Assembly (NCBI RefSeq): GCF_004331455.1
Contig: NZ_SJJR01000010.1
Coordinates: forward strand, 124,001 to 188,000
Direction of reading: 5' to 3'
DNA length: 64,000 nt
From: Micromonospora zingiberis
GTDB taxonomy: Bacteria; Actinomycetota; Actinomycetes; Mycobacteriales; Micromonosporaceae
In this document: positions 35,329 through 45,465 of the stretch, piece after piece
Numbering within the stretch: the stretch's first letter is position 1
How the letters are laid out: each line of letters starts with the position of its first letter
The notes under the pieces: model-generated
The model's input: the letters and a program-made list of their open reading frames with translations, nothing else
Databases searched by the model: none
What the model was told of the DNA's origin: nothing
Made by a program: the position numbers and the translations under genes

Positions 35329-36831
35329 ATGACCGCGCTCGTCCCGCTGCCGGTACTGCTGCCGCTGCTGGGTGCGGCACTGACGCTGCTGCTGGTGAAC
35401 CGGCCGTTGCCGCAGCGGCTGGTCAGTGTCAGCTGTCTGAGTGCCACCCTGCTGGTGGCGGTGCTGCTGCTGGTGCGGGCGTACCGGCACGGACCGCTGG
35501 TGATGCAGATCGGCGCCTGGCCCGCACCGGTCGGCATCGTGTTGGTCGCCGACCAACTGGCCGCGCTGATGCTGGTGGTCTCCTCGGCGGTGACCCTCTG
35601 CGTGCTGCTCTACTCGATCGGTCAGGGGCAGGGGGAGACCGGCGAGAGCGCACCGCTGGCCATCTTCCACCCCACCTATCTGGTGCTGACCGCCGGCGTG
35701 ACGAACGCGTTCCTCGCCGGTGACCTGTTCAACCTCTTCGTCGGCTTCGAGATGCTGCTCGCGGCGAGTTTCGTCCTGCTCACCCTGAACGGCACGCGGC
35801 TACGCATCCGCACCGGCTCGACGTACGTGGTGGTCAACGTACTGGCCTCGATGATCTTCCTGATCTCGGTGGGCCTGGTCTACGCGGCGACCGGCACGCT
35901 CAACCTCGCGCACCTCGCCGCCCGGCTGGACGAACTGCCCGACGGCGTACGGCTGAGCCTGCAACTGATGTTGCTGCTGGCCTTCGGCATCAAGGCGGCG
36001 GTCTTCCCGCTGTCGGCCTGGCTGCCGGACAGCTACCCGACCGCACCGGCGCCGGTCACCGCCGTCTTCGCCGGCCTGCTCACCAAGGTCGGCGTGTACG
36101 CGATCATCCGAACCCAGACCCTCCTCTTCCCCGACGAGCGGGCCGGCAAGCTGCTGCTGGTGGTGGCCGGGCTGACCATGCTGGTCGGCATCCTCGGCGC
36201 GGTGGCCCAGTCGGACCTCAAACGGCTGTTCTCGTTCACGCTGGTCAGCCACATCGGTTACATGATCTTCGGGGTCGGGCTCAGCACCGTCGCCGGGCTG
36301 GTCGGGGCGATCTTCTACGTGGTCCACCACATCACCATCCAGACCACCCTGTTCCTGGTCGCCGGCCTGATCGAACAACGCACCGGCAGCACCGACCTGC
36401 GTCGGCTCGGCGGGCTGGCCCGGGTGACGCCGGTGCTCGGGGTGCTCTTCTTCGTCTCGGCCATGAACCTCGCCGGCATCCCGCCGTTCTCCGGATTTCT
36501 CGGCAAGCTCGGGCTACTCCAGGCCGGTGTGGCGGTCGGGGGCGTGCTGCCCTGGACGCTGGTGGCGGTGGGCACACTGACCAGCCTGCTCACCCTCTAC
36601 GTGGCCAGCCGGGTGTGGAGCATGGCCTTCTGGCGGGTGCCCTGTCAGACCGTCCGGCCCAGCGCACCGCTGCCCGGGTTGACCGTCGGTGCCACCACGG
36701 TCCTGGTGGTCCTCGGGGTGGCCCTGACCGTGGTGGCGGGGCCGCTGTTCGACGTGACCACGGGAGCGGCGGTCGACCTGCGGGAGCGGACCCCGTACAT
36801 CCACGCCGTCCTGCCGGGTGGGCCGCCGTGA
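35329..36831 (+). CDS. mrpD: Na+/H+ antiporter subunit D
   Basis: MrpD is the NuoN/M-like subunit and second proton channel. The 500-residue protein has about 14 helices with FGIKAAVFPLSAWLPDSY, TAPAPVTAVFAGLLTKVGVY and SLVSHIGYMIFG-like SFTLVSHIGYM. ATG 35329 lies 32 bp after the mrpC stop, behind GACGACCG. The stop overlaps mrpE by 4 bp. Confidence 0.95.
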   Translation: MTALVPLPVLLPLLGAALTLLLVNRPLPQRLVSVSCLSATLLVAVLLLVRAYRHGPLVMQIGAWPAPVGIVLVADQLAALMLVVSSAVTLCVLLYSIGQGQGETGESAPLAIFHPTYLVLTAGVTNAFLAGDLFNLFVGFEMLLAASFVLLTLNGTRLRIRTGSTYVVVNVLASMIFLISVGLVYAATGTLNLAHLAARLDELPDGVRLSLQLMLLLAFGIKAAVFPLSAWLPDSYPTAPAPVTAVFAGLLTKVGVYAIIRTQTLLFPDERAGKLLLVVAGLTMLVGILGAVAQSDLKRLFSFTLVSHIGYMIFGVGLSTVAGLVGAIFYVVHHITIQTTLFLVAGLIEQRTGSTDLRRLGGLARVTPVLGVLFFVSAMNLAGIPPFSGFLGKLGLLQAGVAVGGVLPWTLVAVGTLTSLLTLYVASRVWSMAFWRVPCQTVRPSAPLPGLTVGATTVLVVLGVALTVVAGPLFDVTTGAAVDLRERTPYIHAVLPGGPP

Positions 36832-37424
36832 CCGGGTCGGGTCCGGGTGCCCCGCCACCACGGGGGGTGCGGGCCCAGCTGGGACGGCGACGGGACCAAC
36901 TGATCGCGGTCGGTTGGCTGGTGCTGGTCTGGAACCTGCTCTGGGGCGATTTCAGTTGGGGAAATTTGCTGGGCGGCCTGCTGGTGGCCGCCGGGGTGCT
37001 GGTGTTCTTCCCGCTGCCGTCGGTGACTTTCGGTGGGCGGCTGCGACCGCGCGGGCTGCTGGTGTTCGGGGCGCGTTTCGTCGTCGAACTGGTCCGGGCC
37101 AGTCTGCACGTCGCCCGGATCGCGGTGCAGCCCGGCTACGTACCGCGATCGGCCATCGTGGCGGTTCGGCTCCGGGTGCCCACCGATCTCAACCTGGCGC
37201 TCACCGCCGAGGCGCTGTCGCTGGTACCGGGCACGTTGATCGTGGAGACGGACCGGGATGCGGCCGTCCTCTACGTGCACGTGCTCGACGTGCGCGGCCC
37301 GGCGGACCTCGCCAACGCCCGCAAGCAGGTTCGCATCGTGGAGCGGCGGGTCGTCGCGGCGGTCGGATCGGCGGCCGAGTTGCGCCAGGTGCTCTCCGTG
37401 CCCGTCGACAAGGAGTCCTCGTGA
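36828..37424 (+). CDS. mrpE: Na+/H+ antiporter subunit E
   Basis: MrpE is a small membrane subunit. The 198-residue protein has two N-terminal helices, VGWLVLVWNLLWGDFSWGN and LLVAAGVLVFFPLP, and then a cytoplasmic domain with AEALSLVPGTLIVETD, the family hallmark. It begins with GTG overlapping the mrpD stop (GTGA). Confidence 0.93.
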   Translation: MTGSGPGAPPPRGVRAQLGRRRDQLIAVGWLVLVWNLLWGDFSWGNLLGGLLVAAGVLVFFPLPSVTFGGRLRPRGLLVFGARFVVELVRASLHVARIAVQPGYVPRSAIVAVRLRVPTDLNLALTAEALSLVPGTLIVETDRDAAVLYVHVLDVRGPADLANARKQVRIVERRVVAAVGSAAELRQVLSVPVDKESS

Positions 37425-37684
37425 ACATCGTCCTCGTGCTGGCGATCGCCGGCCTGCTGTCGCTGACCGCCCTGCTCGCCCTCGTCCGGCTCTACCGGGG
37501 TCCGTCGTTGCTGGACCGGGTGGTCGCCGCCGACATGCTGCTCGCCACGATGGTCGGTGCCGTCGGCGCCGAGGCGGCACTGAACCGGCACGCCACCACC
37601 CTGCCCGTGCTGGTGGTGCTCGCCCTGCTCGGCTTCGTCGGTTCGGTGTCCCTGGCCCGTTTCGCCGTCCGGGACCAGCCGTGA
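37421..37684 (+). CDS. mrpF: Na+/H+ antiporter subunit F
   Basis: The 87-residue MrpF has three hydrophobic helices and the RLYRGPSLLDRVVAADML motif. Its GTG start overlaps the mrpE stop (GTGA) and its own stop overlaps mrpG. Thus the whole operon from A to G is translationally coupled except between C and D. Confidence 0.92.
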   Translation: MNIVLVLAIAGLLSLTALLALVRLYRGPSLLDRVVAADMLLATMVGAVGAEAALNRHATTLPVLVVLALLGFVGSVSLARFAVRDQP

Positions 37685-38094
37685 CACCGCCCGCCGGAGT
37701 CGGGCCGGGCGGGGCCGGGCCGCCGGTCGGCGGACCGGTGACGACGATGGACTGGGCGTTCACCCCGGCCCATGTCGCCGACTGGCTCGGTGCCGCCAGT
37801 CTGGTCGCCGGCGCGTTGTTGAGCCTGGCCGCCGCGATCGGGGTGCTGCGGTTTCCCGACACCGTGACCCGGATGCACGCCGCCACCAAGCCCCAGGTGC
37901 TCGGCGTGCTGCTCCTGCTGCTCGGCGTGGCGCTGCGCCTGCGCACCCTCTCCGACCTGGGCATGGTCGCCCTGGTCGGCGTCTTCCAGTTGGCCACCGC
38001 CCCGGTCGCCGCCCAGATGATCGGTCGAGCCGCCTACCGCGGCGGCCGGCTGAACCGGGATCTGCTCGACGCCGACGAACTGGCCGACCGCTGA
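37681..38094 (+). CDS. mrpG: Na+/H+ antiporter subunit G
   Basis: MrpG is the last subunit. The 137-residue protein has three helices and the signature GVLRFPDTVTRMHAATKPQV. GTG 37681 overlaps the mrpF stop; ATG 37747 (MDWAFT) is an alternative start that would remove a Gly/Pro-rich extension. Confidence 0.92.
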   Translation: MTPPAGVGPGGAGPPVGGPVTTMDWAFTPAHVADWLGAASLVAGALLSLAAAIGVLRFPDTVTRMHAATKPQVLGVLLLLLGVALRLRTLSDLGMVALVGVFQLATAPVAAQMIGRAAYRGGRLNRDLLDADELADR

Positions 38095-39852
<1,758 letters not shown>

Positions 39853-39857
39853 GTGCA

Positions 39858-39918
39858 GGTGTGAAAGGAAGGGCACCCTGTTAACGCCTGGTGCATAGGA
39901 AGGGCCCCCTACTAACAC
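39858..39918 (+). repeat. Gene-end repeat, copy 1
   Basis: Element starting GGTGTGAAAGGAAGGGCACC, 5 bp after the M28 peptidase stop. The two half-units (AAGGAAGGGC...TTAACGCC and TAGGAAGGGC...CTAACAC) resemble each other. The stop-proximal bases GGTGCA duplicate the start GGTGTG, as if by slippage. Confidence 0.85.
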
Positions 39919-39928
39919 GGAGCCTCAG

Positions 39929-39964
39929 GCGCCCCGGCGGTGCACCCGCACACCGCCGGGGCGC
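39929..39964 (+). terminator. Hairpin after the M28 peptidase gene
   Basis: GCGCCCCGGCGGTG (39929-39942) pairs perfectly with CACCGCCGGGGCGC (39951-39964), with an 8-nt loop. It follows the gene-end repeat and probably ends the peptidase transcript before the CNNM operon promoter. Confidence 0.7.
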
Positions 39965-40001
39965 TCGCCGTGCAGGCCCGCGATGAAGGCGGCTGGGCCG
40001 G

Positions 40002-40013
40002 TAGAATGACCGC
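40002..40013 (+). promoter_or_regulatory. Leaderless-type promoter of the CNNM leader ORF
   Basis: TAGAAT (40002-40007) matches TANNNT and stands 6 nt before ATG 40014. There is no ribosome binding site, so the transcript probably starts at that ATG and translation of the small ORF begins on a leaderless mRNA. Confidence 0.55.
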
Positions 40014-40115
40014 ATGATCGACTCTTCTGCCCAGGAGGGCAGCAGTAGCCAGCCGGGTAAGCCCCGGCATCCACACCATCCGACGACCCCGGGAGCCCTG
40101 AGCCTCCCGTGTTGA
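40014..40115 (+). CDS. Proline-rich 33-residue leader peptide in front of CNNM genes
   Basis: The frame runs MIDSSAQEGSSSQPGK to a Pro/His-rich end (PRHPHHPTTPGALSLPC). Its stop TGA overlaps the beginning of the next gene (GTG 40109 is inside it), so translation would be coupled or the ORF would control entry to it. Its leaderless promoter supports expression. Proline-rich leaders control Mg2+ transporter genes in enterobacteria (mgtL, mgtP), and CNNM proteins are implicated in Mg2+ handling. The regulatory role here is an inference only. Confidence 0.5.
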   Translation: MIDSSAQEGSSSQPGKPRHPHHPTTPGALSLPC

Positions 40116-41461
40116 TCCTCGTCGGTCTTCTTCTGATCATCGTTCTGACCGTCGCGACGGGGTACTTCGTCGCGCAGGAGTTCGGCTACGTCGCCGTAGA
40201 CCGAGGCAAACTCAAGCAGCGCGCCGCCGAGGGCGACCAGGCCTCCGCACGGGCCCTGGAGGTCACCGCGCGGCTGTCGTTCATGCTCTCCGGTGCCCAA
40301 CTCGGCATCACCGTCACCGCGCTGCTGGTCGGCTACGCCGCCGAACCGTACCTCGGTGCCGGCCTGGCCGAGCTGTTCGGCGTGGCGGGCGTCTCCACCA
40401 GCGTCAGCCTGCCGCTGTCGGTGGTGCTCGCCCTGGTCATCGCCACCGTGGTGCAGATGGTGGTGGGCGAGCTGGCCCCGAAGAACCTGGCCATCGCCCG
40501 CCCCGAGCCGGTCGCCCGGGCACTGGCCCGCTCGACCCTGATCTACCTGGCGATCGCCGGCCCTCTGATCAAGTTGTTCGACCGGGCCGCGGTGCGGCTG
40601 CTGCGCCGGGTCGGCATCGAGCCGATCGAGGAACTGCCCAGCGGCGCCACCCCGGAGGACCTGGAGCAGATCATCGCCGAATCCCGGCTGGAAGGGCACC
40701 TCGACCCGGAGATGTCCGAGCTGCTCGACCGGGGGCTCGACTTCCGTCAGCTGACCGCCGGCGAGGCCATGGTGCCCCGGGTCGACGTGCACACCGTACG
40801 CGCCGACGAGATGATCAGCCGGGTGGTCGAACTGCTCGACACCGGCCGTTCCCGCTTCCCGGTGCGCGGTGCCGAGGGCGTCGACGACCTGGTCGGCGTG
40901 ATCGGCATCTCCGACGTACTCCGGGTGCCTCCGGCGCAGCGCGCCACCACCCCGGTCGGCACGGTGGCCGTACCGCCGCTGCTGGTGCCCGAGACGTTGC
41001 CGCTGCCCACGGTGCTGGACCGGCTGCGCTCCGGGCACCGGCAGCTCGCCTGCGTGGTCGACGAGTACGGCGGCTTCGCCGGTGTGATCACGCTGGAGGA
41101 CATCGCCGAGGAACTCGTCGGCCCGATCCGCGACGAGGACGATCCACCGGAGCGGGCCCCGGCCCGGCAGGAGGACGGCTCCTGGGTGGTGCCGGCGCGC
41201 TGGCGGATCGACGAGGTGGCCGACAGCACCGGCATCGCGCTACCCGAACACCCCGAGTACGACACCCTCTCCGGGCTGGTCATGCGGGAACTGGGCCGGG
41301 TGCCCGAGGTCGGCGACCGGCTGGAGATCAGCCTGCCGGCCGACGGCGACAACGGGCAGGTCACCCCGCGTGCCCTGGTCGAGGTGCTCGCGGTCGACCG
41401 GCACGTGGCCGACTCGGTGCGCCTGCAACTCACCGGCGGGCGTGAGGGGGTGACCGCATGA
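40109..41461 (+). CDS. CNNM/CorC-type CBS-domain transporter (hemolysin family), first copy
   Basis: The 450-residue protein has a four-helix DUF21/CNNM membrane domain with GYFVAQEFGYVAVDR at the start and VVQMVVGELAPKNLAIARPE in the third helix. A pair of CBS domains (residues 210-340) includes AMVPRVDVHTVRAD and LACVVDEYGGFAGVITLED. The C-terminal CorC_HlyC domain ends the protein. Such proteins export Mg2+ or other divalent ions and are sensed by nucleotide at CBS. GTG 40109 is used; TTG 40112 is possible. The stop overlaps the second CNNM gene by 4 bp. Confidence 0.93.
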   Translation: MLILVGLLLIIVLTVATGYFVAQEFGYVAVDRGKLKQRAAEGDQASARALEVTARLSFMLSGAQLGITVTALLVGYAAEPYLGAGLAELFGVAGVSTSVSLPLSVVLALVIATVVQMVVGELAPKNLAIARPEPVARALARSTLIYLAIAGPLIKLFDRAAVRLLRRVGIEPIEELPSGATPEDLEQIIAESRLEGHLDPEMSELLDRGLDFRQLTAGEAMVPRVDVHTVRADEMISRVVELLDTGRSRFPVRGAEGVDDLVGVIGISDVLRVPPAQRATTPVGTVAVPPLLVPETLPLPTVLDRLRSGHRQLACVVDEYGGFAGVITLEDIAEELVGPIRDEDDPPERAPARQEDGSWVVPARWRIDEVADSTGIALPEHPEYDTLSGLVMRELGRVPEVGDRLEISLPADGDNGQVTPRALVEVLAVDRHVADSVRLQLTGGREGVTA

Positions 41462-42525
41462 GCACCGGATTCGCGTTGATCACCTCGGTGGTCCTGCTCG
41501 CCCTCAACGGATTCTTCGTCGCCGCCGAGTTCGCGCTGGTGGCGAGCAAGCGGTACCGCCTGGAGCAGGCGGCGGTCGGCGGTGGGCGGGCGGCCAAGGC
41601 CGCACTCGACGGCGTACGCGAGCTGTCGCTGATGCTGGCCGGCGCGCAACTGGGCATCACGCTGTGCACCCTCGGTCTCGGTGCGCTCGCCGAGCCGGCG
41701 ATCGAACGCCTGCTCAGCCCGCTGCTGCACGCCGTCGGCCTGCCGTACGGCGCCAGCCACGTGATCGCGCTGATCTTCGCGCTGAGCCTGGTCACCTTCC
41801 TGCACCTGGTGGTCGGCGAGATGGCGCCGAAGTCCTGGGCGATCACCCACCCGGAGCGGTCGGCGCTGCTGCTGGCCCTGCCGTTCCGGGCCTTCGCCCG
41901 GGTGGCCCGGCCGATGCTGTCGGCGCTCAACGCGGTGGCCAACGCGATGCTGCGGCTGGCCAAGGTCAACCCGCAGGACCAGCTCGCCCAGGTGCACGGT
42001 CCGGACGAACTGCGCATGTTGCTGGAGCAATCCCGCGAACATGGCCTGCTCGGTGCCGCGCAGCACGAGATGCTGACCAGCATGCTCCAGTTGCAGGCGA
42101 CCACGGTCGCCCAGGTGATGGAGCCGTTCGACCGGATGGTGACGATCCGTCGGGACGACCCGGCAGACCGGATCGAGCAGGTCAGCCGGGACAGCGGCCG
42201 GTCGCGGCTGGCGGTGTTGGACGCCGCCGGTGACGTCTGCGGCCTGGTGCACGTACGGGAGGCGGTGCGGGCCACCGCCAGCCGGCCCGATGCCACCGCG
42301 GCGGATCTGATGAACGACGCGATCACGCTGCCCGACACGGCGACGGTGACCGAGGCGGTGGCCGCGATGCGGGCCCGTCAGTCCCAGCTGGCGATGGTCC
42401 GCAACGGCGGCGGTCCTACCCGGCCGGTCGGTTTCGTCGCCCTGGAGGACCTGCTGGAAGAGGTCATCGGGGAGTTCGACGACGAGACCGATCCGATTCC
42501 GCGCGCGGTGCGCCGACTGAGGTAG
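41458..42525 (+). CDS. CNNM/CorC-type CBS-domain transporter, second copy
   Basis: A 355-residue paralogue of the preceding protein. It has VAAEFALVASKRYRLEQAA and FLHLVVGEMAPKSWAITHPE, the CBS pair with VMEPFDRMVTIRRDDPAD and FVALEDLLEEVIGEFDDE. The C-terminal CorC_HlyC domain is missing, which is normal for the shorter type. ATG 41458 overlaps the previous stop (ATGA). The pair probably forms a heteromeric transporter, since tandem CNNM genes in actinobacteria are always so linked. Confidence 0.92.
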   Translation: MSTGFALITSVVLLALNGFFVAAEFALVASKRYRLEQAAVGGGRAAKAALDGVRELSLMLAGAQLGITLCTLGLGALAEPAIERLLSPLLHAVGLPYGASHVIALIFALSLVTFLHLVVGEMAPKSWAITHPERSALLLALPFRAFARVARPMLSALNAVANAMLRLAKVNPQDQLAQVHGPDELRMLLEQSREHGLLGAAQHEMLTSMLQLQATTVAQVMEPFDRMVTIRRDDPADRIEQVSRDSGRSRLAVLDAAGDVCGLVHVREAVRATASRPDATAADLMNDAITLPDTATVTEAVAAMRARQSQLAMVRNGGGPTRPVGFVALEDLLEEVIGEFDDETDPIPRAVRRLR

Positions 42526-42536
42526 GAGCGACGCGG

Positions 42537-43457
42537 GTGCGGCTGACGGGGGTGTCACCGGAATCGGGCGGTACGGGCCTGACGGTGCAGACCGCGTTGG
42601 CCAACCCGAGCACCCGCCCCGGCCTACGGTTGCCGGGGCGGGTGAACCTGATCGCCGGCTCCGTCGACGTGCCGGTCTACCACGTCCGGCTCGGCCTGGT
42701 CAGCACGGTCGAGCCGGACGACCCGGAGGCGCCGCGCCGGTTGGTGCAGTTCCACCAGGCACAGGTGTCCGATGCCCTGGTCCTTCGGGCGGGTCGGGCC
42801 CGGTCGATCCCCTTCGAGTTCCCGCTGCCGTGGGAGACCCCGGTGACCACGCTCGGCGGCGTACCGCTGCTCAGTCTGCGGATGGGGCTGCGTACCGAGG
42901 TGGCGATCGAACCGGCGGTGGACCAGGGCGCGATGGTTCCGGTCTTCGTCCACCCGTTGCCCACCCAGCAGCACATCCTGGCGGCCCTGGACACCCTCGG
43001 CTTCAGCGTGCGTCAGTCCGGGCTGGTCGACGGCCGGCTGCCCGGGGTGGCGCAGACCCTGTCCCTGCACCAGCGGTGGGGTTTCTGGGTCGGCCCGCTC
43101 TACGCCGGGCCGATCACCGAGCTGGAGGTGATCTTCGTGGCCAACTCCGCCGGCCTGGAGGTGATCCTCTGGTGCGACCGCCGGTTGGCGCTGGCCGGCA
43201 TCACCCACACCAGCATCAGCCGGTTCCGGATCTGGCACGCCGGTGCGGACCAACGGGACTGGATCTCCACGGTGGACGGCTGGTTGCGCGAGACGATCAA
43301 CCGGCATGCCGCCGCCGCGGCCCACGCCGACTGGTCGGCGAACATCACCGAGTCCGCCCACGTCAGCCGCCCGCCCGACGAGCCGGTCCCGCCCGGCTTC
43401 GGCCTGGGCGGCACGGGTGGTGGCGCCGGCATCGGCGGTGGCGGCGACGGCACCTGA
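42537..43457 (+). CDS. Spo0M family (arrestin-like) protein
   Basis: The 306-residue protein begins at GTG 42537, 11 bp after the second CNNM gene. The N-terminal 240 residues show the Spo0M pattern: TALANPSTRPGLRLPGRVNL, HVRLGLVSTVEP, IPFEFPLPWETPVT and LRTEVAIEPAVDQGAMVPV. Spo0M/arrestin-like proteins influence sporulation and cell shape in Bacillus. The C-terminal 40 residues are Gly-rich (GGTGGGAGIGGGGDG) and may be disordered. It is convergent with lysE; the gene-end repeat (reverse) stands between. Function in this organism unknown. Confidence 0.85.
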   Translation: MRLTGVSPESGGTGLTVQTALANPSTRPGLRLPGRVNLIAGSVDVPVYHVRLGLVSTVEPDDPEAPRRLVQFHQAQVSDALVLRAGRARSIPFEFPLPWETPVTTLGGVPLLSLRMGLRTEVAIEPAVDQGAMVPVFVHPLPTQQHILAALDTLGFSVRQSGLVDGRLPGVAQTLSLHQRWGFWVGPLYAGPITELEVIFVANSAGLEVILWCDRRLALAGITHTSISRFRIWHAGADQRDWISTVDGWLRETINRHAAAAAHADWSANITESAHVSRPPDEPVPPGFGLGGTGGGAGIGGGGDGT

Positions 43458-43468
43458 CAGCTCCAGCC

Positions 43469-43525
43469 GTTAACAAGGGGCCCTTGCTCTGCACGAGGCG
43501 TTAACAAGGGCACCTTCCTTGCACC
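43469..43525 (-). repeat. Gene-end repeat, copy 2 (belongs to the lysE side)
   Basis: Read on the minus strand it starts GGTGCAAGGAAGGTGCCC two bases after the lysE stop and continues TTGTTAACGCC, CTCGTGCAGAGCAAGGG and TTGTTAAC. It shares the orientation rule of the other copies (5' end of the element at a stop codon). Confidence 0.85.
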
Positions 43526-43527
43526 TC

Positions 43528-44190
43528 TCAGCCCTGGGCGAGCTTGAGGCCGAAGCCGAGGAAGAGTGCGCCGACGGCGGTGGTCGCGCCGGCGGCCAGC
43601 CGGCGGCGCTGGCGGAACTGGGCGGCCAGAAAGGTGCCCGCGAAGATCAACGCGGTCAGGTAGAGCGCGCTGGTCACCTGGGCGATCAGGCCGAGCAGCA
43701 GGAAGGACAACGCCGGCCAGGGGTAGGTCGGGTCGACGAACTGGATGAAGAACGAGACGAAGAACAGGATCGCCTTCGGGTTGAGCAGGCTGATCACCAG
43801 CGCCTTCCGGAACGGGCTGCGCATCTCCGCCGGCTGCGCGGCGTCGATCAGCCGCGGCGTGGTCGGGTCGTTGCGGTCCCGCCAGCGCCGCCAGGCGGCG
43901 CGCAGCATGGTCAACCCCACATACCCCAGGTACGCCGCACCGGCGTACTTGATCACGAGGAAGATCGGCGGGTACGCCTTGAGCAGTGACGCCACCCCGG
44001 CGGCGGAGAGGAACATCAGCACCCCGTCGCCGACGAACACCCCGCCAGCGGCCCGGTAACCGGTGCCCACCCCGCGTCGCGCGGCGGTGGAGAGTACGAA
44101 CAGCGAGTTGGGTCCGGGCAGCAGCACGATGGCCACCGTGCCCAGCACGTACGTCCAGATGTCGGTGATCCCCAGCACGCTGGACATCAT
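43528..44190 (-). CDS. LysE/RhtB family amino-acid exporter
   Basis: A 220-residue six-helix transporter with the characteristic VAIVLLPGPNSLFVLS in the first helix and GVFVGDGVLMFLSAAGVASLL. It also has KYAGAAYLGYVGLTMLRAA and SLLNPKAILFFVSFFIQFVDP. The last segment is typical of the leucine-exporting LeuE subgroup. ATG 44190 is four bases inside the previous gene's stop (ATGA), so it is coupled to the PNPOx-GNAT gene. Confidence 0.92.
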   Translation of the reverse strand: MMSSVLGITDIWTYVLGTVAIVLLPGPNSLFVLSTAARRGVGTGYRAAGGVFVGDGVLMFLSAAGVASLLKAYPPIFLVIKYAGAAYLGYVGLTMLRAAWRRWRDRNDPTTPRLIDAAQPAEMRSPFRKALVISLLNPKAILFFVSFFIQFVDPTYPWPALSFLLLGLIAQVTSALYLTALIFAGTFLAAQFRQRRRLAAGATTAVGALFLGFGLKLAQG

Positions 44191-45431
44191 GCGGCCGCCG
44201 ACGCCTGCGCGCGAAGCCTTTCCCGCAGCCTGACCTGTGCGTTCGGCCACTCGTCGACGGTCATCGAATACTGCACGGTATCCCGCCACGAGCCGTCCGG
44301 GCGGAGTCGGTGCATCCGCAGCACTCCCTCCCGGGTCGCGCCGAGCCGCTCGATGGCGCGCTGCGAACGCTCGTTGCGGATGTCGGTGTGCCAGACCACC
44401 CGCACCGCCCCCAACTCGCCGAAGGCCCGGTCGAGCAGCAGCAGCTTGGCCTCGGTGTTGATCCCGGTACGCCACCACGGCCGGCCGAGGAAGGTGTACC
44501 CGATGGCCACCGACCGCCGGTCGGGGTCGATCTCGTAGTACGAGGTGGTGCCGACCACCGCACCGGTCACCGCGCAGCGCTGCACCCACGGCACCTGCTC
44601 ACCCCGGTGCCAGGCGGTCAGATGGGCGCGGATGGTGACCGCCAGCCCGTCGGCGGTGACCGGCTGGGCGGCGCCGAGGTGCTGCCACACCTGCGGGTCG
44701 GCGGTCGCGGCGAAGAGTTCGTCGGCGTGGGTCAGGTCCAGCGGCTCCAGCAGCACGTGCTCGCCGCGCAGCGGCACGGGCTCGTGCCAGGCCGTACGGG
44801 CCGGCCGCAGGTACGCCGGCACGGGAGCGGCGACGCCGAGGTCCGGCTCCGGCAGGCCGGCGGTCAACCGCAGCGGCACCACCCCGGCCCAGTACGGCAG
44901 CGCGTGGTCGGCCGGCTCGTCGGCGACGCCTCCGGTGCGGGCGCGTACGGAGACCTCGGTCAGCGGCAGCGCCAGCACGGCGGTCTGGGCCAGTTCCCGT
45001 CGGTCCGGTGGGCGGCTGTCCGCCGAGCGGCCGGCGCCGACCTTCTCCACCAGGGCGGTCAGCCCCCCGGCCCGCTCGCCGGGGTCGGTGACCAGCCGGG
45101 CGGTGCCGTGCGCGATCACCGACCGGTAGTTGGCGCTGTGGTGGAACTGCGAGCGGGCGTAGACCAGCGCGTCGAGCAGGGTGACCGCCACGCAGACCGG
45201 CAACCCGTCGCCCCGGGCGGCCAACAGTGGTCGGCTGCCGGTGGAGCCGTGCAGGTAGAGCGTGTCGCCGACGCGTACGTGCAGGGTGGGCAGGACGCGC
45301 GGTTCGCCGTCCACGGTGAACCCGAGCGCGCAGTGGTACGCCTCGTCGAGCACGGCGTGGGCGGTGGCCCGGTCGTAGCTCATCCGGTCCGAGGAGCGGC
45401 TGGGGGTGGTGCGGGCGGTCTGCGCGTACAT
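44187..45431 (-). CDS. Fusion of a pyridoxamine-5'-phosphate-oxidase-like domain with a GNAT acetyltransferase
   Basis: The 414-residue protein has residues 15-215 with a split-barrel flavin/heme-type fold (AYHCALGFTVDGEPRVLPTL, LYLHGSTGSRPLLAA, YRSVIAHGTARLV), close to the PNPOx-like family. Residues 235-410 are a GNAT domain (LEPLDLTHADELFAAT, VAIGYTFLGRPWWRTGIN, IERLGATREGVLRMH). The fusion may remove or modify a small amine with PLP relation, but no substrate can be read. It is divergent from the MocR regulator and coupled to lysE. That regulator is PLP dependent, which fits a shared amino-acid or vitamin B6 theme. Confidence 0.88.
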   Translation of the reverse strand: MYAQTARTTPSRSSDRMSYDRATAHAVLDEAYHCALGFTVDGEPRVLPTLHVRVGDTLYLHGSTGSRPLLAARGDGLPVCVAVTLLDALVYARSQFHHSANYRSVIAHGTARLVTDPGERAGGLTALVEKVGAGRSADSRPPDRRELAQTAVLALPLTEVSVRARTGGVADEPADHALPYWAGVVPLRLTAGLPEPDLGVAAPVPAYLRPARTAWHEPVPLRGEHVLLEPLDLTHADELFAATADPQVWQHLGAAQPVTADGLAVTIRAHLTAWHRGEQVPWVQRCAVTGAVVGTTSYYEIDPDRRSVAIGYTFLGRPWWRTGINTEAKLLLLDRAFGELGAVRVVWHTDIRNERSQRAIERLGATREGVLRMHRLRPDGSWRDTVQYSMTVDEWPNAQVRLRERLRAQASAAA

Positions 45432-45441
45432 GCTCCCACCT

Positions 45442-45456
45442 TTGTTCTAGTACAAT
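45442..45456 (+). promoter_or_regulatory. Probable MocR operator and -10 box in the divergent intergenic region
   Basis: TTGTTCTAGTACAA (45442-45455) is a near-perfect palindrome. It overlaps TACAAT (45451-45456), a good -10 hexamer 9 nt before GTG 45466. It lies between the two divergent genes, only 34 bp apart, so one site can control both. The binding of MocR to it is inferred from position. Confidence 0.5.
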
Positions 45457-45465
45457 CTCTTGTTT

